From: Cercis canadensis
Lineage: Eukaryota; Streptophyta; Magnoliopsida; Fabales; Fabaceae
Direction of reading: 5' to 3'
Length of the DNA stretch: 64,000 nt
Assembly: GCA_003255065.1 (NCBI GenBank)
Contig: QAOA01003275.1
Span: 94,952 to 158,951, forward strand
Numbering within the stretch: position 1 is the stretch's first letter; every line of letters begins with the position of its first letter. The notes beneath the pieces were generated by a model that worked only from the letters and a program-made list of their open reading frames with translations, did not search any database and was not told the origin of the DNA. Both the position numbers and the translations under genes were made by a program. This document shows positions 39,535 through 52,619 of the stretch, in pieces.

Positions 39535-40990
39535 TCACCAGGAAATAGTCCAATGCCAGATACAGTGTACCATAAGAAAAATATCCGGCTCAGAAACAGG
39601 GATGAAACGAAACAGAGTCTCGGGGTAGATATATTGACTCACCAGGAAACAATCACGTCCCAGATATACTGAACCATAAGAAAAAAATCCGACTAAAATA
39701 CAGAGATGAACGGAAAGAGGATCCCGTGGAAGATATAGCGACTTACTAGGAAACTGTCCCGTCCAAGATACATTGACGCACAAGAAAAATATCCGAGTCA
39801 GAAACATGGATGAACCAAAACAGGGTCCCGGGCCAGATATAGTGACTTACCAGGAAACTGTCCTGTCCTAGGTACAGTGCTACACAATAAAAATATCCGA
39901 GTCAGAAACAAGGATGAACCGAAACAAGGTCCCGGTCCAGATATAGTGACTTAACAGGAAACTGTCCCGTCCAAGATACAGTGATGCACAAGAAAAATAT
40001 CTGAGTCAGAAACATAGATGAACCAAAACAGGGTCTCGGGCCAGATATAATGACTTACCAGGAAACTGTCCCGTCAATGTTACAGTGATGCACAAGAAAA
40101 ATATCTGATTCAAAAACAGGGATGAATCGAAATAGGGTCCCTGGGCAGATATAGTGACTCACCAGGAAACAGTCTCGTCCTAGATACAGAGAACGGTAGA
40201 AAAAATATTTGACTCAGATACAGGGATGAACCGAAACAGGGTCCCGGGGCAGATATAGTGACTCACCAGGAAATAGTCCAATGCCAGATACAGTGTACCA
40301 TAAGAAAAATATCCGGCTCAGAAACAGGGATGAAACGAAACAGAGTCTCGGGGTAGATATATTGACTCACCAGGAAACAATCACGTCCCAGATATACTGA
40401 ACCATAAGAAAAAAATCCGACTAAAATACAGAGATGAACGGAAGGAGGATCCCGTGGAAGATATAGCGACTTACTAGGAAACTGTCCCGTCCAAGATACA
40501 TTGACGCACAAGAAAAATATCCGAGTCAGAAACATGGATGAACCAAAACAGGGTCCCGGGCCAGATATAGTGACTTACCAGGAAACTGTCCTGTCCTAGA
40601 TACAGTGCTACACAATAAAAATATCTGAGCCAGAAACAAGGATGAACCGAAACAAGGTCCCGGTCCAGATATAGTGACTTAACAGGAAACTGTCCCGTCC
40701 AAGATACAGTGATGCACAAGAAAAATATCTGAGTCAGAAACATAGATGAACCGAAACAGGGTCTCGGGCCAGATATAATGACTTACCAGGAAACTGTCCC
40801 GTCAATGTTACAGTGATGCACAAGAAAAATATCTGATTCAAAAACAGGGATGAATCGAAATAGGGTCCCTGGGCAGATATAGTGACTCACCAGGAAACAG
40901 TCTCGTCCTAGATACAGAGAACGATAGAAAAAATATTTGACTCAGATACAGGGATGAACCGAAACAGGGTCCCGGGGCAGATATAGTGAC
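39535..40990 (+). repeat. 728-bp seven-monomer tandem duplication
   Basis: The block beginning near 39535, with GTCCAATGCCAGATACAGTG, recurs 728 bp later from 40263. That is exactly 7 x 104. Nearly every diagnostic base is shared (AAAAAAATCCGACTAAAATAC, ATCCCGTGGAAG). The related segment at 57.4-58.2 kb carries only one copy, so this expansion happened after those segments separated, or was lost there. Confidence 0.88.
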
Positions 40991-43373
40991 TCACCAGGAA
41001 ACAGTCCCGTCCCAGATACATTGAACCATAAGAAAAATATCCACGTAAAAAACAGGGATGAACCGAAACAGTGTCTTGGGGCAAATATAGTGACTTACCA
41101 GGAAACTTTCCGGTCCAAGATACAGTGATGCACAAGCAAAATATCCGACTCAGAAACAAGGATGAATCGAAATAGAGTCCCGGGACAGATATAGGGAATT
41201 ACCAAGAAACTGTCCCGTCCAAGATACATTGATCCACAAGAAAAATATCCGAGTCAGAAACAGGGATGAATCGAAACAGGGTCCTGGGGTTGATATAGTG
41301 ACTCAGCAGGAAACAGTCTCATCCTAGTTACAGAGAACCTTAGGAAAAATATCTGACTCAGATACATGGATGAACCAAAATAGGGTAACGAGGCAGATAT
41401 AGTGACTCACCAAGAAAAAGTCCCGTCCTAGATACATTGAAACATAAGAAAAATATCCGGGTCTAAAACAGGGATTAACCGAAACAGTGTCCCAGGGCAG
41501 CTATAGTGACTCACCAGGAAACTGTCCCGTCCCAGATACAGTGAACCATAAGAAAAATATCCGACTCAGAAACGGGGATGAACCGATTAGTGTCTTGGGG
41601 CAGATATAGTGACTTACCAGGAAACAGTCTCGTCCCAGATACAGTGAACCATAAGAAAAATAACCGACTCGGAAACGGGGATGAACCGATCACGGTCCCG
41701 GGGTAGATATAGTGACTTACCAGGAAAGTGTCCCGTCCAAGATACAGTGACGCACAAGAAAAATATCCGAGTCAGAAACATTGATTAACAGAAACAGGAT
41801 CTCGGGCCAGATATAGTGACTTACCAGGAAACTGTCCCGTCCAAGATACAGTGATGCATAAGAAAAATATCCGAGTCAAAAACAGGGATGAATCGAAATA
41901 GGTTCCCGGGGCAGATATAATGACTCACCAGGAAACAGTCTCGTCTTAGATACAGAGAACGGTAGGAAAAATATCTAACTCAGATACAGGGATGAACCGA
42001 AACAGGATCCCGGGGCAGATATAGTGACTCACCCAGAAACAGTCCCGTCCCAGATACAGTGAACCATAAGAAAAATATCCATGTCAGAAACAGGGATGAA
42101 CCGAAACAGTGTCCCGGGGCAGATATAATGACTTACCAAGAAACTTTCCGGTCCAAGATACAGTGATGCACAAGCAAAATATCCGACTCAGAAACAATGA
42201 TGAATCGAAATAGAGTCCCGGGCCAGATATAGTGAATTACCAAGAAACTGTCCCGTCCAAGATACATTTATGCACAAGAAAAATATCCGAGTCAGAAACA
42301 AGGATGAATCGAAACAGGGTCTTGGGGCAGATATAGTGACTCTCCAGGAAACAGTCTCATCCTAGTTACAGAGAACCTTAGGAAAAATATCTGACTCAGA
42401 TACATGGATGAACCGAAACAGGGTCCCGGGGCAGATATAGTGACTCACCAAGAAAAAAGTCCCGTCCCAGATACATTGAACCATAAGAAAAATTTCTGAC
42501 TCAGATACATGGATGAACCGAAACAGGGTCCCGGGGCAGATATAGTGACTCACCAAGAAAAAAGTCCCGTCCCAGATACATTGAACCATAAGAAAAATAT
42601 CCGGGTCTAAAACAGGGATGAACCGAAACAGTGTCCCGGGGCAGCTATAATGACTCACCAGGAAACTGTCCCGTCCCAGATAAAATGAACCATAAGAAAA
42701 ATATCCGAGTCAGAAACAGGGCTGAAATGAAACAGGGTCCCGGGGTAGATATAGTGACTCACCAGGAAACATTCCCGTCCCAAATACAATGAACTATAAG
42801 AAAAATATCCGACTTAGAAACGGGGATGAACCGATCAGTGTCTTGGGGCAGATATAGTGACTTACCAGGAAACAGTGCTGTCCCAGATACAGTGAACCAT
42901 AAGAAAAATATCCGACTCAGAAAAGGGGATGAACCGATCTAGGTCCCGGGGTAGATATAGTGACTTACCAGGAAACTGTCCCGTCCGAGATACATTGACG
43001 CACAAGAAAAATATGCGACTCAGAAACTTTGATTAACCGAAACAGGGTCTCGGGCCAGATATAGTGTCTTACCAGGAAACAGTCCCGTACAAGATATAGT
43101 CATGCAGAAGAAAAATATCCAAGTCAGAAACAGGGATGAACAGAAACAAGGTCCCGGGGCAGATATTGTGACTCAGCAGGAAATAGACCCGTCCCAGATA
43201 CAGAGAACCGTATTAAAAATATCTGACTAAGATACAGGGATAAACCAAAACAAGGTCCCGGTGTAGATATTGTAACTCACCAAGAAATAGTCCAGTCCCA
43301 TATACAGTGTACCATAAAAAAAATATCCGGCTCAGAAATAGTGATGAAACGAAACAGAGTCCCGGGGTAGATA

Positions 43374-46300
43374 TATTGACTCCCCAGGAAACAATCACGT
43401 CCCAGATATACTGAACCATAAGAAAAATATCTGACTCAAATACAGAGATGAACCGAAAGAGGATCCCGGGGAAGATATAGCGACTTACCAGGAAATTGTC
43501 CCGTTCAAGATACAGTGATGCACAAGAAAAATATCCGAGTCAGAAACATGGATGAACCAAAACAGGGTCCCGGGCCAGATAAAGTGACTTACCAGGAAAC
43601 TGTCCCGTCCTAGATACAGTGCTGCACAATAAAAATATCCGATTCAGAAACAAGGATGAATCGAAACAAGGTCCCGGTCCAGTTATATGTGACTTAACAG
43701 GAATATGTCCCGTCCATGATACAGTGATGCACAAGAAAAATATCTGAGTCAGAAACATGGATGAACCGAAACAGGGTCTCGGGCCAGATATAATGACTTG
43801 CCAGGAAACTGTCCCGTCCAAGATACAGTGATGCACAAGAAAAATATCCGAGTCAAAAACAAGGATGAATCGAAATAGGGTCCCGGGGCAGATATAGTGA
43901 CTCACCAGGAAACAGTCTCGTCCTAGATACAGAGAACGGTAGCAAAAATATCTGACTCAGATACAGGGATGAACCGAAACATGGTCCCGGGGCAGATATA
44001 GTGACTCACCAAGAAACAGTCCCGTCCCAGATACATTGAACCATAAGAAAAATATCCGCGTAAAAAAGAGGGATGAACCGAAACAGTGTCCCGGGGCAAA
44101 TATAGTGACTTACCAGGAAACTTTCCGGTCCAAGATACAGTGATGCATAAGCAAAATATCCGACTCAGAAACTAGGATGAATCGAAACAGAGTCCCGGGA
44201 CAGATATAGTGAATTACCAAGAAACTGTCCCGTCCAAGATACATTGATGCACAAGAAAAATATCCGAGTCAGAAACAGGGATGAATCGAAACAAGTCCTT
44301 GGGTAGATATAGTGACTCAGCAGGAAACAGACTCATCCTAGTTACAGAGAACCTTAGGAAAAATATCTGACTCAGATACATGGATGAACCAAAACAGGGT
44401 CCCGAGGCAGATATAGTGACTCACCAAGAAAAAGTCCCGTCCTAGATACATTGAACCATAAGAAAAATATCCGGGTCTAAAACAGGGATGAACCGAAACA
44501 GTGTCCCGGGGCAGCTATAGTGACTCACCAGGAAACTGTCCCGTCCCAGATACAGTGAACCATAAGAAAAATATCCGAGTCAGAAACAGGGATGAAACGA
44601 AACAGGGTCCCGGGGTAGATATAGTGACTCACCAGGAAACATTCCCGTCCCAGATACAGTGAACCATAAGAAAAATAACCGACTCAGAAACAGGGATGAA
44701 CCGATCAGGGTCCCGGGGTAAATATAGTGACTAACCAGGAAACTGTTCCGTCCAAGATACAGTGACGCACAAGAAAAATATCCTAGTCAGAAACATTGAT
44801 TAACCGAAATAGGGTCTCGGGCCAGATAGAGTGACTTACCAGGAAATAGTCCCGTCCAAGATACAGTGATGCAGAAGAAAAATATCCGAGTCAGAAAGAG
44901 GGATGATCAAAAACAGGGTCCCGGGGTAGATATAGTGACTCACCAGGAAACAGTCCCGTCCCAGATATTGAGAACCGTAGGAAAAATATCTAACTAAGAT
45001 ACAGGGATGAACCGAAACAGGGTCCCGGGGTAGATATAGTGACTCACCAGGAAATAGTCCAGTCCCAGATAAAGTGTACCATAAGAAAAATATCCGACTC
45101 AGAAACAGGGATGAAACGAAACAGAGTCCCGGGGTAGATATATTGACTCACCAGGAAACAATCACGTCCCAAATATACTGAACCATAAGAAAAATATCCG
45201 ACTCAAATACAGAGATGAACCGAGAGTGGATCCCGGGAAAGATATAGCGACTTACCAAGAAACTGTCCCGTCCAAGATACAGTGTTGCACAAGAAAAATA
45301 TCCGAGTCAGAAACAAGGATGAACTGAAACAAGGTCCCGGTCCAGTTATATGTGACTTAATAGGAAACTGTCCCGTCCAAGATACAGTGATGCATAAGAA
45401 AAATATCTGAGTCAGAAATATTGATGAACCGAAACAGGGTCTCGGGCCAGATGTAACGACATACTAGGAAACTATCCCGTCCAAGATACAGTGATGCACA
45501 AGAAAAATATCCGAGTCAAAAACAGGGATGAATCGAAATAGGGTCCCGGGGCAGATATAGTGACTCACCAAGAAACAGTCCCGTCCCAGATACATTGAAC
45601 CATAAGAAAAATATCCGCGTAAAAAACAGGGATGAATCGAAACAGTGTGCCAGGGCAGATATAGTGACTTACCAGGAAACTTTTCGGTCCAAGATACAGT
45701 GATGCACAAGCAAAATATCCGACTCAGAAGCAAGGATGAATCGAAACAGAGTCGCGGGCCAGATATAGTGAATTACCAAGAAACTGTCCCGTCCAAGATA
45801 CATTGATGCACAAGAAAAAATATCCGAGTCAGAAACAGGGATGAATCGAAACAGGGTCTTGGGGCAGATATAGTGACTCAGCAGGAAATAGACTCGTCCC
45901 AGATACAGAGAACCGTATTAAAAATATCTGACTAAGATACAGGGATGAACCAAAACAAGGTCCCGGTGTAGATATAGTGACTCACCAGGAAATAGTCCAG
46001 TCCCAGATACAGTGTACCATAAGAAAAATATCCGGCTCAGAAATAGTGATGAAACGAAACAGAGTCCCGGGGTAGATATATTTACTCCCCAGGAAACAAT
46101 CACGTCCCAGATATACTGAACCATAAGAAAAATATCCGACTCAAATACAGAGATGAACTGAAAGAGAATCCCGGGGAAGATATAGCGACTTAACAGGAAA
46201 TTGCCCCGTCCAAGATACAGTGATGCACAAGAAAAATATCCGAGTCAGAAACATGGATGAACCAAAACAGGGTCCCGGGCCAGAGAAAGTGACTTACCAG

Positions 46301-49300
46301 GAAACTGTCCCGTCCTAGATACAGTGCTGCACAATAAAAATATCCGATTCAGAAACAAGGATGAATCGAAACAAGGTCCCGGTCCAGTTATATGTGACTT
46401 AACAGGAATATGTCCCGTCCATGATACAGTGATGCACAAGAAAAATATCTGAGTCAGAAACATGGATGAACCGAAACAGGGCCTCAGGCCAGATATAATG
46501 ACTTGCCAGGAAACTGTCCCGTCCAAGATACAGTGATGCACAAGAAAAATATCCGAGTCAAAAACAAGGATGAATCGAAATAGGGTCCCGGGGCAGATAT
46601 AGTGACTCACCAGGAAACAGTCTCGTCCTAGATATAGAGAACGGTAGCAAAAATATCTGACTCAGATACAAGGATGAACCGAAACATGGTCCCGGGGCAG
46701 ATATAGTGACTCACCAAGAAACAGTCCCGTCCCAGATACATTGAACCATAAGAAAAATATCCGGGTCTAAAACAGGGATGAATAAGCAAAATATCCGACT
46801 CAGAAACTAGGATGAATCGAAACAGTGTCCCGGGACAGATATAGTGAATTACCAAGAAACTGTCCCGTCCAAGATACATTGATGCACAAGAAAAATATCC
46901 GAGTCAGAAATAGGGATGAATCGAATCAAGTCCTGGGGTAGATATAGTGACTCAGCAGGAAACAGACTCATCCTAGTTACAGAGAACCTTAGGAAAAATA
47001 TCTGACTCAGATACATGGATGAACCAAAACAGGGTCCCGAGGCAGATATAGTGACTCACCAAGAAAAAGTCCCGTCCCAGATAGATTGAACCAGAAGAAA
47101 AATATCCAGGTCTAAAACAGGGATGAACCGAAACAGTGTCCCGGGGCAGCTATAGTGACTTACCAGGAAACTATCCCGTCCCAGATACAGTGAACCATAA
47201 GAAAAATATCCGAGTCAGAAACAGGGATGAAACGAAACAGGGTCCCGGGGTAGATATAGTGACTCCCCAGGAAACAATCACGTCCCAGATATACTGAACC
47301 ATAAGAAAAATATCCGACTCAAATACAGAGATGAACCGAAAGAGAATCCCGGGGAAGATATAGCGACTTACCAGGAAATTGCCCCGTCCAAGATACAGTG
47401 ATGCACAAGAAAAATATTCGAGTCAGAAACATGGATGAACCAAAACAGGGTCCCGGGCCAGATAAAGTGACTTACCCGAAAATTGTCCCGTCCTAGATAC
47501 AGTGCTGCACAATAAAAATATGCGATTCAGAAACAAGGATGAATCGAAACAAGGTCCCGGTCCAGTTATATGTGACTTAACAGGAATATGTCCCGTCCAT
47601 GATACAGTGATGCAAAAGAAAAATATCTGAGTCAGAATCATGGATTAACCGAAACAGGGTCTCGGGCCAGATATAATGACTTACCAGGAAACTGTCCCAT
47701 CCAAGATACAGTGATGCACAAGAAAAAATATCCGAGTCAAAAACAGGGATGAATCGAAATAGGGTCCCGGGGCAGATATAGTGACTCACCAGGAAACAGT
47801 CTCGTCCTAGATACAGAGAACGGTAGCAAAAATATCTGACTCAGATACAGGGATAAACCGAAACATGGTCCCGGGGCAGATATAGTGACTCACCAAGAAA
47901 TAGTCCCGTCCCAGATACATTGAACCATAAGGAAAATATCCGCCTAAAAAGGAGGGATGAACCGAAACAGTGTCCCGGAGCAAATATAGTGACTTACCAG
48001 GAAACTTTCCGGTCCAAGATACAGTGATGCATAAGCAAAATATCCGACTCAGAAACTAGGATGAATCGATACAGAGTCCCGGGACAGATATAGTGAATTA
48101 CCAAGAAACTGTCCCGTCCAAGATACATTGATGCACAAGAAAAATATCCGAGTCAAAAACAGGGATGAATCGAAACAAGTCCAGGGGTAGATATAGTGAC
48201 TCAGCAGGAAACAGACTCATCCTAGTTACAGAGAACCTTAGGAAAAATATCTGACTCAGATACATGGATGAACCAAAACAGGGTCCCGAGGCAGATATAG
48301 TGACTCACCAAGAAAAAGTCCCGTCCCAGATACATTGAACCATAAGAAAAATATCCGGGTCTAAAACAGGAATGAACCAAAACAGTGTCCCGGGGCAGCT
48401 ATAGTGACTCACCAGGAAACTGTCCCGTCCCAGATACAGTGAACCATAAGAAAAATATCCGAGTCAGAAACAGGGATGAAACGAAACAGGGTCCCGGGGT
48501 AGATATAGTGACTCACCAGGAAACATTCCCGTCCCAGATACAGTGAACCATAAGAAAAATAACCGACTCAGAAACAGGGATGAACCGATCAGGGTCCCGG
48601 GGTAAATATAGTGACTTACTAGGAAACTGTTCCGTCCAAGATACAGTGACGCACAAGAAAAATATCCTAGTCAGAAACATTGATTAACCAAAATAGGGTC
48701 TCGGGCCAGATATAGTTACTTACCAGGAAACAGTCCCGTCCAAGATACAGTGATGCAGAAGAAAAATATCTGAGTCAGAAAGAGGGATGATAAAAAACAG
48801 GATCCCGGGGTAGATATAGTGACTCACCAGGAAACAGTCCCGTCCCAGATATTGAGAACCGTAGGAAAAATATCTAACTAAGATACAGGGATGAACCGAA
48901 ACAGGGTCCCGGGGTAGATATAGTGACTCACCAGGAAATAGTCCAGTCCCAGATACAGTGTACCATAAGAAAAATATCCGACTCAGAAACAGGGATGAAA
49001 TGAAACAGAGTCCCGGGGTAGATATATTGACTCACCAGGAAACAATCACGTTCCAGATATACTGAAGCATAAGAAAAATATCCGACTCAAATACAGAGAT
49101 GAACCGAGAGTGGATCCCGGGAAAGATATAGCGACTTACCAGGAAACTGTCCCGTCCAAGATGCAGTGTTGCACAAGAAAAATATCCGAGTCAGAAACAA
49201 GGATGAACTGAAACAAGGTCGCGGTCCAGTTATATGTGACTTAACAGGAAACTGTCCCGTCCAAGATACAGTGATGCATAAGAAAAATATCTGAGTCAGA

Positions 49301-51312
49301 AATATGGATGAACCGAAACAGGGTCTCGGGCCAGATGTAACGACATACTAGGAAACTATCCCGTCCAAGATACAGTGATGCACAAGAAAAATATCCGAGT
49401 CAAAAACAGGGATGAATCGAAATAGGGTCCCGGGGCAGATATAGTGACTCACCAAGAAACAGTCCCGTCCCAGATACATTGAACCATAAGAAAAATATCC
49501 GCGTAAAAAACAGGGATGAACCGAAACAGTGTGCCAGGGCAGATATAGTGACTTACCAGGAAACTTTTCGGTCCAAGATACAGTGATGCACAAGCAAAAT
49601 ATCCGACTCAGAAACAAGGATGAATCGAAACAGAGTCGCGGGCCAGATATAGTGAATTACCAAGAAACTGTCCCGTCCAAGATACATTGATGCACAAGAA
49701 AAATATCCGAGTCAGAAACAGGGATGAATCGAAACAAGGTCTTGGGGCAGATATAGTGACTCAGCAGGAAATAGACTCGTCCCAGATACAGAGAACCGTA
49801 TTAAAAATATCTGACTAAGATACAGGGATGAACCAAAACAAGGTCCCGGTGTAGATATAGTGACTCACCAGGAAATAGTTCAGTCCCAGATACAGTGTAC
49901 CATAAGAAAAATATCCGGCTCAGAAATAGTGATGAAACGAAACAGAGTCCCGGGGTAGATATATTTACTCCCCAGGAAACAATCACGTCCCAGATATACT
50001 GAACCATAAGAAAAATATCCGACTCAAATACAGAGATGAACTGAAAGAGAATCCCGGGGAAGATATAGCGACTTAACAGGAAATTGCCCCGTCCAAGATA
50101 CAGTGATGCACAAGAAAAATATCCGAGTCAGAAACATGGATGAACCAAAACAGGGTCCCGGGCCAGATAAAGTGACTTACCAGGAAACTGTCCCGTCCTA
50201 GATACAGTGCTGCACAATAAAAATATCCAATTCAGAAACAAGGATGAATCGAAACAAGGTCCCGGTCCAGTTATATGTGACTTAACAGGAATATGTCCCG
50301 TCCATGATACAGTGATGCACAAGAAAAATATCTGAGTCAGAAACATGGATGAACCGAAACAGGGCCTCAGGCCAGATATAATGACTTNATAAAAATATCC
50401 AATTCAGAAAGAAGGATGAATCGAAACAAGGTCCCGGTCCAGTTATATGTGACTTAACAGGAATATGTCCCGTCCATGATACAGTGATGCACAAGAAAAA
50501 TATCTGAGTCAGAAACATGGATGAACCGAAACAGGGCCTCAGGCCAGATATAATGACTTGCCAGGAAACTGTCCCATCCAAGATACAGTGATGCACAAGA
50601 AAAATATCCGAGTCAAAAACAAGGATGAATCGAAATAGGGTCCCGGGGAAGATATAGTGACTCACCAGGAAACAGTCTCGTCTTAGATACAGAGAACGGT
50701 AGCAAAAATATCTGACTCAGATACAAGGATGAACCGAAACATGGTCCCGGGGCAGATATAGTGACTCACCAAGAAACAGTCCCGTCCCAGATACATTGAA
50801 CCATAAGAAAAATATCCGGGTCTAAAACAAGGATGAATAAGCAAAATATCCGACTCAGAAACTAGGATGAATCGAAACAGTGTCCCGGGACAGATATAGT
50901 GAATTACCAAGAAACTGTCCCGTCCAAGATACATTGATGCACAAGAAAAATATCTGAGTCAGAAACAGGGATGAATCGAAACAAGTCCTGGGGTAGATAT
51001 AGTGACTAAGCAGGAAACAGACTCATCCTAGTTACAGAGAACCTTAGGAAAAATATCTGACTCAGATACATGGATGAACCAAAACAGGGTCCCGAGGCAG
51101 ATATAGTGACTCACAAAGAAAAAGTCCCGTCCCAGATAGATTGAACCATAAGAAAAATATCCGGGTCTAAAACAGGGATGAACCAAAATAGTGTCCCGGG
51201 GCAGCTATAGTGACTCACCAGGAAACTATCCCGTCCCAGATACAGTGAACCATAAGAAAAATATCCGAGTCAGAAACAGGGATGAAACGAAACAGGGTCC
51301 CGGGGTAGATAT
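43374..51312 (+). repeat. ~3.88-kb tandem duplication (about 37 monomers)
   Basis: A block of about 3,883 bp at roughly 43374-47257 is repeated at roughly 47258-51312. Offset 3883-3884 holds for TCCCCAGG (43381/47264), TAAAAARGAG (44061/47945) and AACCGTA (45911/49794). Beyond the N at 50388 the offset becomes about 4055 because of a 171-bp redundancy there. The copies are nearly identical and share a distinctive internal deletion, AAAACA[GA]GGATGAATAAGCAAAA (about 46770 and 50826). End points are given to within a few tens of bases. Confidence 0.85.
50388..50388. other. Single N, probable assembly join
   Basis: The 171 bases before the N (50217-50387) are repeated almost exactly after it (50389-50559), with a base change in the AAACAAGG/AAAGAAGG site. 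The partner copy of this block, 3.88 kb upstream, lacks the repeat. This is what two unmerged overlapping contig ends would look like. Confidence 0.75.
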
Positions 51313-52619
51313 AGTGACTCACCAGGAAAGATTCCCGTCCCAGATACAGTGAACCATAAGAAAAATATCCGACTCAGAAACGGGGATGATCCGATCAGTG
51401 TCTTGGGGCAGATATAGTGACTTACCAGGAAACAGTCCCGTCCCAGATACAGTGAACCATAAGAAAAATAACCGACTCAAAAACAGGGATGAACCGATCA
51501 GGGTCCCGGGGTAGATATAGTGACTTACCAGGAAACTGTCCCGTCCAAGATACAGTGACGCACAAGAAAAATATCCTAGTCAGAAACATTGATTAACCGA
51601 AATAGGGTCTCGGGCCAGATATAGTGACTTACCAGGAAACAGTCCCGTCCAAGATACAGTGATGCAGAAGAAAAATATTTGAGTCAGAAATAGGGATGAT
51701 CAAAAACAGGGTCCCGGGGCAGATATAGTGACTCACCAGGAAACAGTCCCGTCCTAGATATTGAGAACCTTAGGAAAAATATCTAACTAAGATACAGGGA
51801 TGAACCGAAACAGGGTCCCGGGGTAGATATAGTGACTCACCAGGAAATAGTCCAGTCCCAGATACAGTGTACCATAAGAAAAATATCCGACTCAGAAACA
51901 GGGATGAAACGAAACAGAGTCCCGGGGTAGATATATTGACTCACCAGGAACAATCACGTCCCAGATATACTGAACCATAAGAAAAATATCCGACTCAAAT
52001 ACAAAGATGAACCGAGAGTGGATCCCGGGAAAGATATAGCGACTTACCAGGAAACTGTCCCGTCCAAGATACAGTGTTGCACAAGAAAAATATCCGAGTC
52101 AGAAACAAGGATGAACTGAAACAAGGTCCCGGTCCAGTTATATGTGACTTAACAGGAAACTGTCCCGTCCAAGATACCGTGATGCACAAGAAAAATATCT
52201 GAGTCAGAAATATGGATGAACCGAAAAAGGGTCTCGGGCCAGATATAATGACTTACCAGGAAACTATCCCGTCCAAGATACAGTGATGCACAAGAAAAAT
52301 ATCCGAGTCAAAAACAGGGATGAATCGAAATAGGGTCCCGGGGCAGATATAGTGACTCACCAAGAAACAGTCCCGTCCCAGATACATTGAACCATAAGAA
52401 AAATATCCGCGTAAAAAACAGGGATGAACTGAAACAGTGTGCCGAGGCAGATATAGTGACTTACCAGGAAACTTTTTGGTCCAAGATACAGTGATGCACA
52501 AGCAAAATATCCGACTCAGAAACAAGGATGAATCGAAACAGAGTCCCGGGCCAGATATAGTGAATTACCAAGAAACTGTCCCGTCCAAGATACATTGATG
52601 CACAAGAAAAATATCCGAG

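Larger units (their letters stand above)
27601..52619 (+). repeat. 104-bp satellite array, block C2 (new monomer classes)
   Basis: About 240 monomers, still all in one orientation. The CACATATAG class is absent. Diagnostic new classes are CCGATCAGGGTCCC (one base shorter in the third unit), CCGATCAGTGTCTTGGGG, TAGTTACAGAGAACCTTAGG, AGATATTGAGAACCGTAGG, TCCAGTTATATGTGACTTAA (one base longer) and AACTTTTCGGTCCAAG or AACTTTCCGGTCCAAG. They recur in much the same order, giving a long higher-order unit of about 15-18 monomers. Spacing of the ACATTC marker is 27720, 29589, 30212, 31771, 33445 and 35833, so the unit is irregular through internal gains and losses. No gene or RNA was recognised. The block ends in the CCGAG duplication (52615-52619) of the second solo LTR. 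Confidence 0.95.
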
